Shown one piece after another: positions 25,246-36,100 of a stretch of DNA of 64,000 bases. The position numbers were made by a program, and so were the translations under genes. The number at the start of each line of letters is the position of its first letter. Within the stretch, counting starts at the first letter, position 1. The stretch comes from Chlorella sorokiniana. Lineage: Eukaryota > Chlorophyta > Trebouxiophyceae > Chlorellales > Chlorellaceae. Location: assembly GCA_025917655.1 (NCBI GenBank), contig CP084613.1, positions 3,474,001 to 3,538,000 of the forward strand. The letters are read 5' to 3'. Below the pieces are notes generated by a model. The model searched no databases. It was given only the letters and a program-made list of their open reading frames with translations, and was not told the origin of the DNA.

Positions 25246-25607
25246 GCATGCTGCCCAGCACACGAGTCATCAGCGCAAGGCAAGCAGTGCCCAGTAGCGT
25301 ACGCCATGCTCCTCCACACGTCTCCCTGTCTCTGCTACAGCTGCGGTCCAAGCCCTGCCGCAATACCAGGCACTTGCGCTTGAAAGTGCTGTCGTTGAAC
25401 GGGAAAATAACGATCAAATGGGAGCATTGAGCTCCAACAGCACAAGCGTCGCAGCGCAGCAGAGCAAACATTGTGGAGAGCATTGTCGAGGTGCAGCGTT
25501 GCAATGGGGCTCTCAAAACGAGAGCAAGCATGGAACAGAGCAGGGGAGAGGACACCGCAGAACAAACGTGACGCTGAGCAAGCCACCGCAGCTCCTCATC
25601 AATTGGG
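25246..25607. other. convergent intergenic region between SERINC and ERD2
   Basis: About 360 bases holding both 3' UTRs. Nothing else recognised. Confidence 0.45.
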
Positions 25608-26960
25608 TCAGGCTGGCAGCTGAAGCCGTTTGTTTGCCTTCCAGCACTGGAAGTAGTAGTAGAAAAATCTGCAAAACAGAGCGGCCCGCGCTGTAGGAAA
25701 ACCAAGACGTATGCACGCAATGAGCAATCCAGACCGGTGACACGAGGCAACACCACTGGCCTCCTCCTCTCCCCGCTGTGCTGCCCCTCACCTCCATACA
25801 ATGCAGTCTGGATACCACCACTGATCCAGACGATCCACTGGCGATAGTGCGTCTCGGTGAGGTAGCGGTAGAGCCAGTTGATCATGTACAGGCCGCGGTA
25901 TGCCCTGCGACAGACGTGCATCCAACGCTTCAAGGCCCTGTGCTGCGGCTGCCGGCAGCCGTGGCACGCGCCCCCTCCTCCCCCTCCACCCACCACTTCC
26001 CCCTCCCTGCGCCTCACCCCAGCAGCGCCACGTAGTTGGCGGTAAGGTTGTCGATGTTCTGGGTGCGCTGCATGAGCACCAGCTGCGGCAGGATGGCCAC
26101 CGCCTCCAAGTAGATGGAGAATGTCCACAGCACCTCGGTGAACGTGAAGCGGTGGTTCACCACCAGCGACAGCAGGAAGCAGGGGGCCACCAGGAAGGCG
26201 TAGCGGAAGGTGTCCTGCAGGGAGGGCAGCGGGAGCGCGTGCGGCAGCCTCTTTGTGCCGCCCCCTGCTTGAGCCGTCAGAAACAAGCAGCCACCCCGCA
26301 GCTGCAAGCCGCCACAGCAGCCCGCCGCACCTGCTCGCGATCGTACGTCTGCTTGACAACCTTGTCGTATCGCATGTAGCGGATGATGCTAAAGGAGGTG
26401 CCCAGGAACACAATCTTCATAACAGAATTATACCTGCAGGCAGGTGGCCACGCTCGACAGCGTTCAGGCTCGCCCTGCCGTTGGGGCACCCCGGGCGCTG
26501 CTCCAGCCATCATGACAGTGCTCCACAACATAGCGAGCTGTTCTCAGCTTGTACCTCGACCTAAGCGCGCAGGCTGGCAGCTGTGCTGTTCAACGTCGCG
26601 GCGGCAGGTGACCGCCCCCAGGGTTCTACAGACCCGCACCCCGGCACTCACAGGGAAATGTAAGAGTAGAAGAGGTCCAGGTAGCGGCACACAAACACCA
26701 GCGCATAGAGCTCCTGCGTCTTCAACGAAATGCCTGCGAACGAAATGATGGAGGTGATCTGGGAGGTCGCGTGCCTATCACTGGCCAATACCGACATCCA
26801 CCTCAATGGTGGGGGTCTATAGCGCTAGGGAATCGACCTGAGCGGTCCACGAAGGAGACCGCTGCGCACCTCTGCAGGACTTCGTGGCCCTGATTTTAAG
26901 GAGCAGCACCAAGATAGATAGAAGGTGCGACATATCGCCACAAAGCCTGAAAAGGTTCAT
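25608..26960 (-). CDS. ERD2: ER lumen protein-retaining (K/HDEL) receptor ERD2
   Basis: Exons on the minus strand: 26960-26870, 26733-26652, 26433-26331, 26214-26019, 25904-25792 and about 25671-25608. The protein begins MNLFRLCGDMSHLLSILVLL and continues with SLKTQELYALVF, CRYLDLFYSYISLYNSVMKI, DTFRYAFL, NHRFTFTEVLWTFSIYLEAV and AYRGLYMINWLYRYL. It ends in the family tail FFYYYFQCWKANKRLQLPA. This seven-helix Golgi receptor binds C-terminal K/HDEL on escaped ER proteins at low pH and returns them by COPI vesicles. Length and every block match the family. To keep frame into the last exon one T must be added in the T run near 25666, or a different splice site used. Confidence 0.93.
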
Positions 26961-27286
26961 GGCTGCCTGTTCACACTGTTGCACAGGCCGGGCCTCGGCT
27001 GGTCAGCGGCCTGACAGGCAAAACTCGCTACTACCACTTCATAGAAATAGGGGTGAAGACTGATGGGGCACTCGGCGGCAACTCACTGTGTGTACCGCTT
27101 GTCAAGCAATACACTTGTTTCCCCTGCCTTAGATCCAAATGCAAACACACATGGCGATTCGTGCCTGTACTGTTTCGGTCACAGCCAATCAACCCTGAAA
27201 GTCCCGCATGTTGACGACACTTAGCCTGTGCCGAGTCTTGAGCAGCCAGGCCGCCGCATACCATTGATACAGGTTCAATTCGCACC
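26961..27286. promoter_or_regulatory. divergent promoter region between ERD2 and CTU2
   Basis: About 325 bases between divergent starts, lower in GC than the flanking exons. No exon and no recognisable RNA gene. Confidence 0.4.
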
Positions 27287-29318
27287 ATGACTAGCTGCAA
27301 TGACCAGGGGTGCGGCGAGCAGGGCTGCAGCGGCAGCGACGCTGCCCAGCCCGCAATCGCTGCCGCAGTGGCGCCGCCCCCAGGCACCGCCTGCATGAAG
27401 TGCCGCAGAGCGCAGGCGGAGCTGGTGGCCCGCGGCCGCGAGCCGCTGTGCCACCCCTGCCTGTACGAGCAGCTGCTGTCCAAGGTCCGCAACGCCGTGC
27501 GCTTGCACTCGCTCATCCTGCCGGGCGACTCCGTGGCGCTCGCCTTTTCTGGCGGCCGCGCGTCCGCCGCCCTCCTGCGCTTCCTGTCTGAGCTGCGCAA
27601 CCCGAGCACCGACCGCCCAGTACGCGGCAAGGTGGGCATGCGCTGCTTGCTGGCGCGATCGGCTGGGGCGCGCACCAGCTGCCGGCTCCTCGCGCCCTCG
27701 CACAGCTTTGGCGGCGGAGGTTGCCAGCGCCAGCGCCATCCCCCACATCCACCCACATGCCCACAGGTGTCATTCACCATGCACATCATCCACGTTGAGG
27801 AGTCTTCTGCAGCGCTGCATGGGCCGGTGTCGGAGGGGCAGGCCGCCGCGGTGCGCGAGGCGGTTGCGGCCGCGGCACGCCCCTACCTCTGCCCGGGCGT
27901 GCAGTTCCACAGCGTGCCGTTGGAGGCCGTGTTTGATGGCAGCGATGACAGCGGCGACGCGGAACAGGGAATGGACAGCACGGGCGTGGATGGGGGAGGC
28001 TGGAGCGAGCTGGCGCGAGCGGCTGCGTGTGCTGCTGGCAGCGGTGGGGGACCCCACGGGGCGGGACGACCTCGCGCGCCACCTGCGCTCCAGCCTGCTG
28101 CTGCGCACCGCAGCGGCGCTGGGCTGCAGCCGGCTGGCGCTCGGCGACTGCGCCACCGCGCTGGCCGCGCACATCGTGGCGGCGGCGTCCAAAGGCTGCG
28201 GCTACTCGCTGGCGGGAGATGTGCGCCTGCTGGATGCCAGGTGGGCGCCGCCGCTGCTGGATTCGATCAGCTGGGCAGCCGTGCTTCCAGCCATCTGATC
28301 GGACATGCTGCTGCCCGATGTGCCTGTGAACCTTGGCCCTCCTGCCCTTCTCACTTCCGCTTCTCGCAGACACGGCGACCGCCTGCCCGCCGTGCTCCGG
28401 CCGCTGCGCGACGTGTCTGCGCGCGAGCTGGCGCTGGTTTGCAGCCACTGGCGCTTGCCGCTGGCGCTGACGGGTGGGGCGGGAGATGCACCCACCCAGC
28501 GCGCCGCCAAGAAGAACATCAATGCCCTGGCTGCAGCCTTCATCAGCGGTATGGAGGCCCACAACCCGGGTAAGAGGGGGGTATGAAGGATGAGCAGGCC
28601 CGCCATGTTGGTGCATGCTTGTGTGCAGGCTCAGGCATGGCACGGGCCCAGCCCTCCCCAACAAAGGCAAGCAGCAAGGCCTCTGGCGGCTTTCACCTTC
28701 CACAGCCATGCATGCTGCCGTGCCTGCTGCAGGCAGCGTGCCAAACATGCTCAACACGATCTCCAAGCTGGAGGCTTTTCCCTGGAACGAGCCGCCAGCA
28801 CCACAGCCTGGCCAGCCGCCCCGGCAGCAGCGCATCGGGCAGCAGCAGCAGCAGCCGCAGCAGCAGCAGCAGCAGCAGCCGCAGCAGCAGCAGCAGCCGG
28901 ATGGCGGGCGACAGACGTGCGTGCAGTGTGCCCCGCCGGCGGTGCTGTGCCCCATCTGCCTGGCGCCGCTTGCCGACGACGAGCTGCCCGGCGGCGGCGG
29001 CGGCGCGAGCGAGCACACCAGCGGCGGCAGCGGCGTCGCGGCGGGCGCCGCCACGGCCGCCTGCTGCATCAGCTGCTACTGCCAGGTTCTAGGGGTGGCA
29101 CGGGAGTGCCAGCGGCGGCAAGCAGCCAGGGGCGCGTCATAGAGGCATTGCCCAAGCCGGTCCAGAGGCAGATGGCGGCGCTAGCGGCTGCCTCCTCCCA
29201 CGCAACAGCGGCGCAGAGTGATGCCGGAGATGGCGGCTCTCATCTGCACCGCAACCGCAACAGCAGCAACATGGGACGCTTGCGGGCCCAGATCACTGAT
29301 TTTTTGTTGGATTGTTAG
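27287..29318 (+). CDS. CTU2: cytoplasmic tRNA 2-thiolation protein 2 (NCS2/CTU2)
   Basis: Exons 27287-27631, 27767-28240, 28380-28569 and 28733-29318, the last possibly holding one more intron. The N-terminus carries two Cys pairs (CMKC and CHPC). A PP-loop-like segment follows (SVALAFSGGRASAALLRFL), then LALGDCATALAAHIVAAASK, GYSLAGDV, RPLRDVSARELALVCSHW, MLNTISKLEAFPWN, Cys pairs CVQC, CPIC and CISC, and the C-terminal RLRAQITDFLL. This order is that of CTU2. With CTU1/NCS6 and URM1 it adds sulphur to the wobble uridine of cytosolic tRNAs for Lys, Glu and Gln. A Gln/Pro run (28840-28897) lies before the zinc-type Cys pairs and looks like an expansion. A frame change is needed near 28000-28010. 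Confidence 0.85.
28840..28897 (+). repeat. CAG repeat encoding poly-Gln in CTU2
   Basis: An almost pure CAG run broken by CCG codons, giving Gln blocks of about four to seven residues separated by Pro. Confidence 0.85.
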
Positions 29319-29676
29319 GCAGAGCGGCGCCAGACGGCTGCCCGTCGGTGCTTAGCTCATCTCGGCAGTAATATCCAGGCCCCGGCTCAGATGGCTGAAA
29401 TCAAGCCAGCAACCACGCAACATGAATTATAAGGCCATGAGTTGGTCTGGTCTTTGTGGGGACGAGCTGGCTGCAGCAGAATAGACCATGCTTGCGCCAG
29501 CGCCGGTTTGATGAGAAGCGACAAGTGTGGGGCGCCTCCACGGCATGATGAGGTAAGAGAGTGTCAAAACTTTGCTTCCTGTTTAGCCCTCCTCTCCTTC
29601 TGCTCCATACGTTGAGATGTCCGCTTACGCTACTGCAGCTAACCCGCGGAGATAGTGGCGCACTGGGGGTGGGAGC
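29319..29676. other. intergenic between CTU2 and the TPR-RING-LON gene
   Basis: About 360 bases, relatively A+T-rich, holding the CTU2 3' UTR and the next gene's promoter. Nothing coding seen. Confidence 0.45.
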
Positions 29677-32487
29677 ATGGAGGCTCCACAGTCGCCGGCG
29701 TCTTCGTCAGGAGACTCGGCGATAGAACACCAGACGCAACAACCGCTACAGGCAAGCCATAAAACCCGCTGCGCGGTGGCGTTCTTGCACCCTCCTTGCA
29801 GCACCGCTGGCTGCTGCAGCTGCACCCTGTTTGCCTGCACCACCGAGCGGCACACGCTCTCCTCGCCTGTAGGTTGCTCTTGATTGGTGTGCCGCCCTGG
29901 AAGCAGCAGAGGCGCAAGTGAAAGATGGGGAATACGCCCAAGCGATAAACACGTACAGCGAGCTGCTGAGGCGCAGCGACATCGAAGGCGGTGCCGCCGC
30001 CGCACCGGGGCGCCATGCGGCGCTGCTCCTGGCCCGCAGCGCAGCGTACGCGCAGCTCAGCCAGCACCTGCGCGGCATCCCCGCAGCGCAGAGCGAGCGC
30101 AGCGCCATCCTGGCGCCCGACCCGTGCCACCTGGCGGCGCTGGCGGCGCAGGACGCCGACGCTGTGCTGGCGCTGCGCCCGCCTGCCCCGAGGCGCTGCT
30201 GCACAAGGGGCACAGCCTGTTCCTGCAGGAGCGGTACAGCCAGGCGGAGACGGCGTACCGCGCGGGGCTGGACCTGCAGCCCACCCACCAGGCGCTGCGC
30301 TCGCGCCTGGCCGAGCTGCACGCCGCCCTCGCCGGCTCCGCCTGCGGCGCCTCCGGCTGCAGTGACGACAGCGGCGTGCGCGTGGCGCGCGCTGCCGCCA
30401 GCTGTTTGGCGAGGCTGACGAGGAGGTGGACTGCCCCATCTGCTCCCGCATGCTGTACGACCCCGTTACCACGCCCTGCGGCCACACATTCTGCGCCGCC
30501 TGCTTCCGCCGCTCCATGGACCACGCCTGCCGCTGCCCGCTGTGCCGCACGGTGAGCCCCGCCCCAAGCCCGCCGCCCGCTGCCTCCACCAACCACGCGC
30601 GTCGCCGGCTGCCAGCGCAGCGCCAGCTGGCCAGCCCGGCGTGCCCCACCGCCCTGGCTGTGCTGCGCTCAGGGGACGTGGGTGGGGCGCTGGGCGGGTG
30701 CAGCTCGCCTCCTTCACACACAGACAACGCCACACGCGCTCCCCCGCAGGTGCTGCACGTGGGGTGTGAGCTGCCTGTGACGCGGGTGCTGGCCAGCCTG
30801 CTGGAGAAGTGTTACCCGGGTGAGCGGCGGCGGTTCATCCTGCGCTGCGCTGGCCCTGCACTGGGGCCATGCTGATCACGCCTGGCACCGCCTGAACGGG
30901 GCGAAATCCAGAGGCAGCCGGGTGACGCGTGCCTGGGCCCTGCCGCCGCCCCGCAGCCGATTACGCCGCGCGTCGGGAGGAGGAGCGTCTGGCGCTGTGC
31001 TCCGCCGCGGATCAGGCGCCGCTGCCGCTGTTCGTCATGACCCTGCTGCTGCCGGGTGAGGCGCTGCGCGGCGGGCAAGCGCAGCGTGTGGCGCAGATGC
31101 GCCTGGGCCCCGCCTTGCAGATGTGCTTGGCCCCCGCTTTGCATAGCACGGCATGCACAGCTCGCATCTGCCTGCTCCCAAGAAGCTGCCACCCCTAAGC
31201 CGTGTGCCGCACCGTCCCCGCCCGTGCAGGCCAGTCCATGGCGCTCAATATTTTTGAGCCGCGGTACCGCCTGCTGGTGCGCCGCGCGATGGCCGGCAAC
31301 CGCCGGTTCGGCATGGCGGCGGTGGACGGCAGGCACGAGCTGTGCGAGGCAAGCAGCTCGCTGTTGCTTCTTTGCTAGAATGTGGGGCGGGCTAGAATGT
31401 CGGGGCGGGGGCGCGGGTGTGTTGTCTGTGGCAGAGGCTGCGGGAAGTTTGTGTCCTTTTTGCTTCTGTTGTTAGCGTGGGCGTGGGTGTTGGCATGTGT
31501 GAGTGGCTGGGTGGGTGGGGGAGGGGGCGGAGGGGAGTGACCTTCTCTCCTGGGGGACTTCAACAAATGGGGGTAGACAACTGCAGCAGCCGCTCATGCG
31601 CTGTGTCCCAGTCTGACTGCACCTGCCAACCCTTCCTCCCGCGCGCCCCCACCCCCCTTCCGCAGGTGGCCTGTGAGGCCGAAATCGTGGAGTGCCGCCC
31701 GCTGCTGGATGGCCGCTTTTACGTAGAGGTTCTTGGGCGGCGGCGCTGCCGCCTAAAGGAAACCTGGGAGATGGTCAGTGGGCAGGCGGCCCCATGGCGT
31801 GCCGCCCAGGGTGCAGAAACTGTATGCATTAATAGCAGGCCAGCCCACGTGAATACCTGCCGCTTGTCGCGATGCCTGCCGCTTGTTGCTCATCTGCTTG
31901 TGCTCAATCCCCCCACCCCACCCCACCCAGGATGGCTACCGCGTCGCCCGCCCCGAGTACTTTGGCGACGTGGCGCCCGAGCCAGACAGCGAGGCGGCGG
32001 CAGCGCTGCGCGAGGCGGCGGGCGAGGTGGAGCGCCTGGCGGACGCGTGGGCTGAGCGGCTGCGCCGCCTGTCCCAGGTGCGCCGCCAGGCGTGGAAAGG
32101 ACGGGCACGCTTGCCAGGAGGAGGGCTCTCAGCGTGCTCCTGCGCTGCTGGCTGCCACCCCAGCATGCTTCTCCTGCCGGGTCGCTTGCCCCCCTCCAGC
32201 CCCCGCCGCATCACTCGCCCCCTGTTGCCCGCCCCCGCCCCCTCGCGCAGACGCACCGCGGCATCGCGGAGATGCTTCAGCGCGCGGGCGGCAAGCCTGC
32301 CTGCGGGGGCGCCGAGGCGTTGTCCTTCTGGGTGGCGCGCCTGGTGTGCCCGCTGATGGACCAGGGCGAGCCGGGGCTGGTGCGCCAGCTCATGGCCACC
32401 TGCTGCACGGCGGAGCGCCTGAGGACCGAGAAGGAGCTGCTGGAGCAGTTCAGCCGGGTGCAGCCCTCGCAGTGCTGCATCATGTGA
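29677..32487 (+). CDS. TPR-RING-LON protein (LONRF-like E3 ubiquitin ligase) with possible C-terminal CaaX box
   Basis: Exons 29677-29751, 29873-30551, 30750-30819, 30957-31054, 31230-31348, 31665-31773, 31931-32077 and 32251-32487. TPR-like helices come first (DGEYAQAINTYSELLRR; LLHKGHSLFLQERYSQAETA). A C3HC4 RING follows (CPICSRMLYDPVTTPCGHTF, then CPLC). The Lon substrate-binding domain comes last (LFVMTLLLPGQSMALNIFEP, RYRLLVRRAMAGNRRFGM, then a helical part). This is the LONRF layout without the Lon protease domain. It predicts an E3 ligase that captures clients through its TPR and LON parts. The protein ends QCCIM, which fits a CaaX prenylation signal. Two introns use GC donors (29751 and 31348). 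Frame breaks fall near 30181 and 30394. A TGTAA signal lies 166 bases past the stop. Confidence 0.85.
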
Positions 32488-33191
32488 GGCGCAGAGGGGC
32501 GGCCCGCGGCGCCCAGAAGGCCGCCGTCCAAGCGGCTTGGCCCCCCCCCCACCCGCCCCCAACGTTTCCTGTTCTACCTGTCATTTCATTCATTCATCCG
32601 CACCTGTAGATCGCTCGAATGCATGGCACCTGTATACAACGTCTTGACTGTCTGTAATGTCCTCAGCTGGGCCCTAGAGACCATGCTGCGTCTGATGCTG
32701 GCGCCGCCCAGGAGCCGCGGCGCCACCGCTGCGTGTATCTACAGGCTGGTTTTTGAGTGGCAGCAGCCACCAATTGAATATTTCGGGTTATTGAGACCAT
32801 GCAAGTCGTGTGGAGGAGGCGCAGAGGCGCTTGGTGTGGCGGCATGTTGGCGAACTGCTGCGTTTGGGGCAGGGAGGGGCTGCTTATCAGGCGCCCATCA
32901 TGCGCTGCCAGCTTGACACGCTGTGCTTTGAACCTCTGCAAGCCCAGACAGACGTTCAAGAAGATACATCGTCTCTTCAAAGGCCATTTCTTGAACTACA
33001 CAAAGTATGCTGGACGCATTGAAACCAGGTTGCATCACGACTGGCCAGGCGGCACCCTCCGCCGCCACGCTGGCCAACAACATGAGGTAGGGTTGATGTT
33101 CAAGCCCGGCCATATGGCCATGTCAGAATCACGGAGCGATATGACTAGCAGTCTACGGTGATAGCCTGACGGCTGGTGGTGGCAGCGAAAA
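32488..33191. other. intergenic between LONRF-like and the zinc-insert HSP100 gene
   Basis: About 700 bases. I looked here for a Clp N-domain exon for the downstream HSP100 and saw none. It holds a 3' UTR with a TGTAA signal and an A+T-richer promoter (32900-33190). Confidence 0.5.
32653..32657 (+). promoter_or_regulatory. TGTAA poly(A) signal of the LONRF-like gene
   Basis: TGTAA is the usual chlorophyte polyadenylation signal; it lies 166 bases past the stop. Confidence 0.55.
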
Positions 33192-36100
33192 ATGCGAGTG
33201 CCTACTCGTGCCAATGCTGCTGCGAAGCTGTCGGCACAAGCACTCTTTCGATCTGTAGCTTGCACGATCACGAATGCGCCAGGTCTGGGGGCTGCTGGCG
33301 TGTGGACCACAGCCGCTGCCGCCACCGCCGCCGCCGAAGCCCAGCATGCGGCAACGGCAGACCCTGCGGCAGCGTTCAGCCAACTTTCTGGAGCCTCGGG
33401 CTCCTACAGGTGACTGAAATGGAGGGAATGCAAGTTTTACTCGGTTGCCTGCGAGAAACAATGCGGCGCTGACTTTTGTTTGCTTTTGTGGATGGTGCTA
33501 ACTGGCCCCCCCGGCTTGCCTGCCGCCCATGCAGGCCTGCCGTCCAGGGCTCGGTATTGAAGCGGCATGGCCGAGACCTGACCCTGGAAGCAGCAGAGGG
33601 GCGGCTGGACCCGCTGGTAGGGCGGGAGGATGTGCTGTCCCGCACGCTGCAGGTGGGTCGGGGCGGGCGGGTAGTGAGCGCTGGCAGGCAGGCTCCCGCT
33701 CCCTGCTCCAGGGCAAGCCGCCCAGACTGCCCCATGCTGGGCGGCGTCTGCTCACGCAGGTGCTGCTGCGCCGCACCAAGAACAACCCGGTGCTTGTCGG
33801 CGACCCGGGGGTGGGCAAGACGGCGGTGGCGGAGGGCATAGCGCAGCTGATTGCCTCGCCCGCGGCGCCGCCCGGCCTGGCGGGGCGCTCCCTCATCTCG
33901 CTGGATGTCGGCTCTCTGGTGGCGGGCACGCAGTACCGCGGGTCCTTTGAGGAGCGGCTCACGGTGTGTGGGTGGGTGGCGGTGGTGGTGTTTGTGTGTG
34001 GGTGGGTGTGTGTGGGGGGATTAAGTATCAAGGGGGAGTGCAGGGAATCTCGGATGCCGCTGTAGGCCCTGCTGTCCCTCCGGCCTGGCCCGTACCGCCT
34101 TGTGGCCGCCCCAGCAGGGCTCCCACCCAGCAAGGCTCCTGCGCCCCCACCCGCCCCCACCCGGCACCCTGCAGTCGCTGCTGCGTGAGGTGCGCATGGC
34201 GGCGGGGCGCATCCTGCTGTTCATCGACGAGCTGCACCTGCTCATGGATGCGGGCAGGGTGGAGGGCGGCATGAACGCGGGTGCGCATGGCGGGGGGGGC
34301 GTGTGGTGGGAGGGACGGTGGGCGCGCGGGGGCGCACGCGCATCCCGCGGGCTTGCCTGGCGCGTGAATGTGTGGTGCTTGGTGTGTTAGGGTGGGCACA
34401 AGCGTGCCGCTGCGCATCATCCGGTGGAGGTAACTTGTGGGGTCCCGATGGACCCCAGGCCATTCAATGTCCCGACTTCTGAGCGGCTGGCCTGGCGCAA
34501 TGCTGGTCGTGTCGGTCCTCCGCCGCCCCCCCACTGCCTGCCACCCTGCCTGCAGCCAACCTGCTGAAACCTGCCCTGGCGCGCGGCGAGCTGCACTGCA
34601 TCGGCGCCACCACGGTGGAGGAGTACCGCAAGCATGTGGAGGCTGACGGAGCGTTCGCGCGGCGCTTCCAGGCGCGGGCGCACGCCAGACGCGGGCCGGG
34701 TCCCTGCTGCGTGCCTGGCCGGCCAGCAGCCCCCGCCCCGCAGCCGACAAGCCCCTTGGGTCTCCGTCCCGCCTCTGCTGCAGCTGGTGATGGTGGAGGA
34801 GCCGACGCCGGAGGAGGCGCTGCGCTGGCTGCAGGGCCTGCGGCGGCGGTACGAGCGGCACCACGGCGTGCGTTTCACGGATGCGGCGCTGGACGCGGGT
34901 GAGGCGCGCCCGCACACGGCTGGCTGCCTCTGGCTGCATCCTCCCCCTCTCAGTCTTGAACCTTGATTGCTGCAGTCGATCACATCCGCTGCATTGTCTG
35001 ACCCTGCTGGCTGGGTGCTGTGCCGCTGTTGCAGCGGTACGCGCTGCGCAGCAGTACATCCCAGACCGCCGCCTCCCGGACTCCGCCATCGACGTGATCG
35101 ATGAGGCGGCGGCGCGGGCGCGCCTCCGCGGCGCTGCCCTGCCAGTAGGCCCCGCCGCCGCCGCTTCTACAGACGGCGCTCCGCTCACGGCTGCGCCTGG
35201 TGGCAGCAGCGGCACGGGGATGGGCAGGCGCGGCGGCTGGCGGAGTGGCTGGAGGCTGGGCAGCAGCAGCCGGCTGCAGGGCTGCAGAGCAGTGCTGGGA
35301 CCAGCGAAGCTCTGGCCGCCGCCAGCAGCAGCTCGTCGGCGGTGCCCGCACGCGCCCAGGTGCAGCAGGTGCCGCTGGGTCTTGGGGCAGCCAACGCGCT
35401 GTCCTGCCCGCATTGCGGCACCCCATCTCTGCCCGTGCCCGGCTCAGGTGCGGGCCCTGCATGGCAGGCCGCCGACGCGTGTTCAGAAGCTCCGCATGCC
35501 CTCTGCGCCGCTTGCATGCTGCTGGCTGGCTTGAACCCTGGTGCTGGTGAGTGAGGGAACCGGTCCATCGGCTGTGCTGCTGCAGAGACGGTGACGTGTG
35601 TGCGGTGCGGCTTCACCTACCTCAGCATACCACAGGAGAAGCTGATGCTTGGCGCCTCTCTCTTCATGCACGGCCAGCACCTGGCGCGGCACAGCCTGCA
35701 GCAGCTCGCTGCCTCGCGGCAGGCACATGCGGCTGTGCCCACAGCAGCAGCCCCGCCCGCCGCAGCTGCGGTGGCGGCCGCCACGGCAGTAGCTCTCAGC
35801 AGCGCGGCAAGGGCGGCGCCGGCAGCGCCAGCATCCCCTCCCGCAGGCTCGCCTGGCAGCAGCAGCAGGGGCACGGCTGCCGCTGCCCTGCTGCTTGTCG
35901 ACGCGCCCGATGTGCTGTCGCTGGTTGCCGAGGTCAGCGGCATCCCGCCGGAACACCTGTCCCAGTCGGACTGGAAGTCGCTGGCCGGGCTGGAGCAGCG
36001 CTTGCGGCGGCGTGTGGCGGGGCAGCAGGCGGCGGTGGACGCTGTGGTTGGGGCGGTACAGCTGGGCCGCCTGGGGCTGGCCCGCGGCGGCCGCCCCCTG

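Noticed and set aside
27240-27290. tRNA-like box GGTTCAATTCG upstream of CTU2
   Set aside because: No matching A box, acceptor stem or cloverleaf could be drawn.
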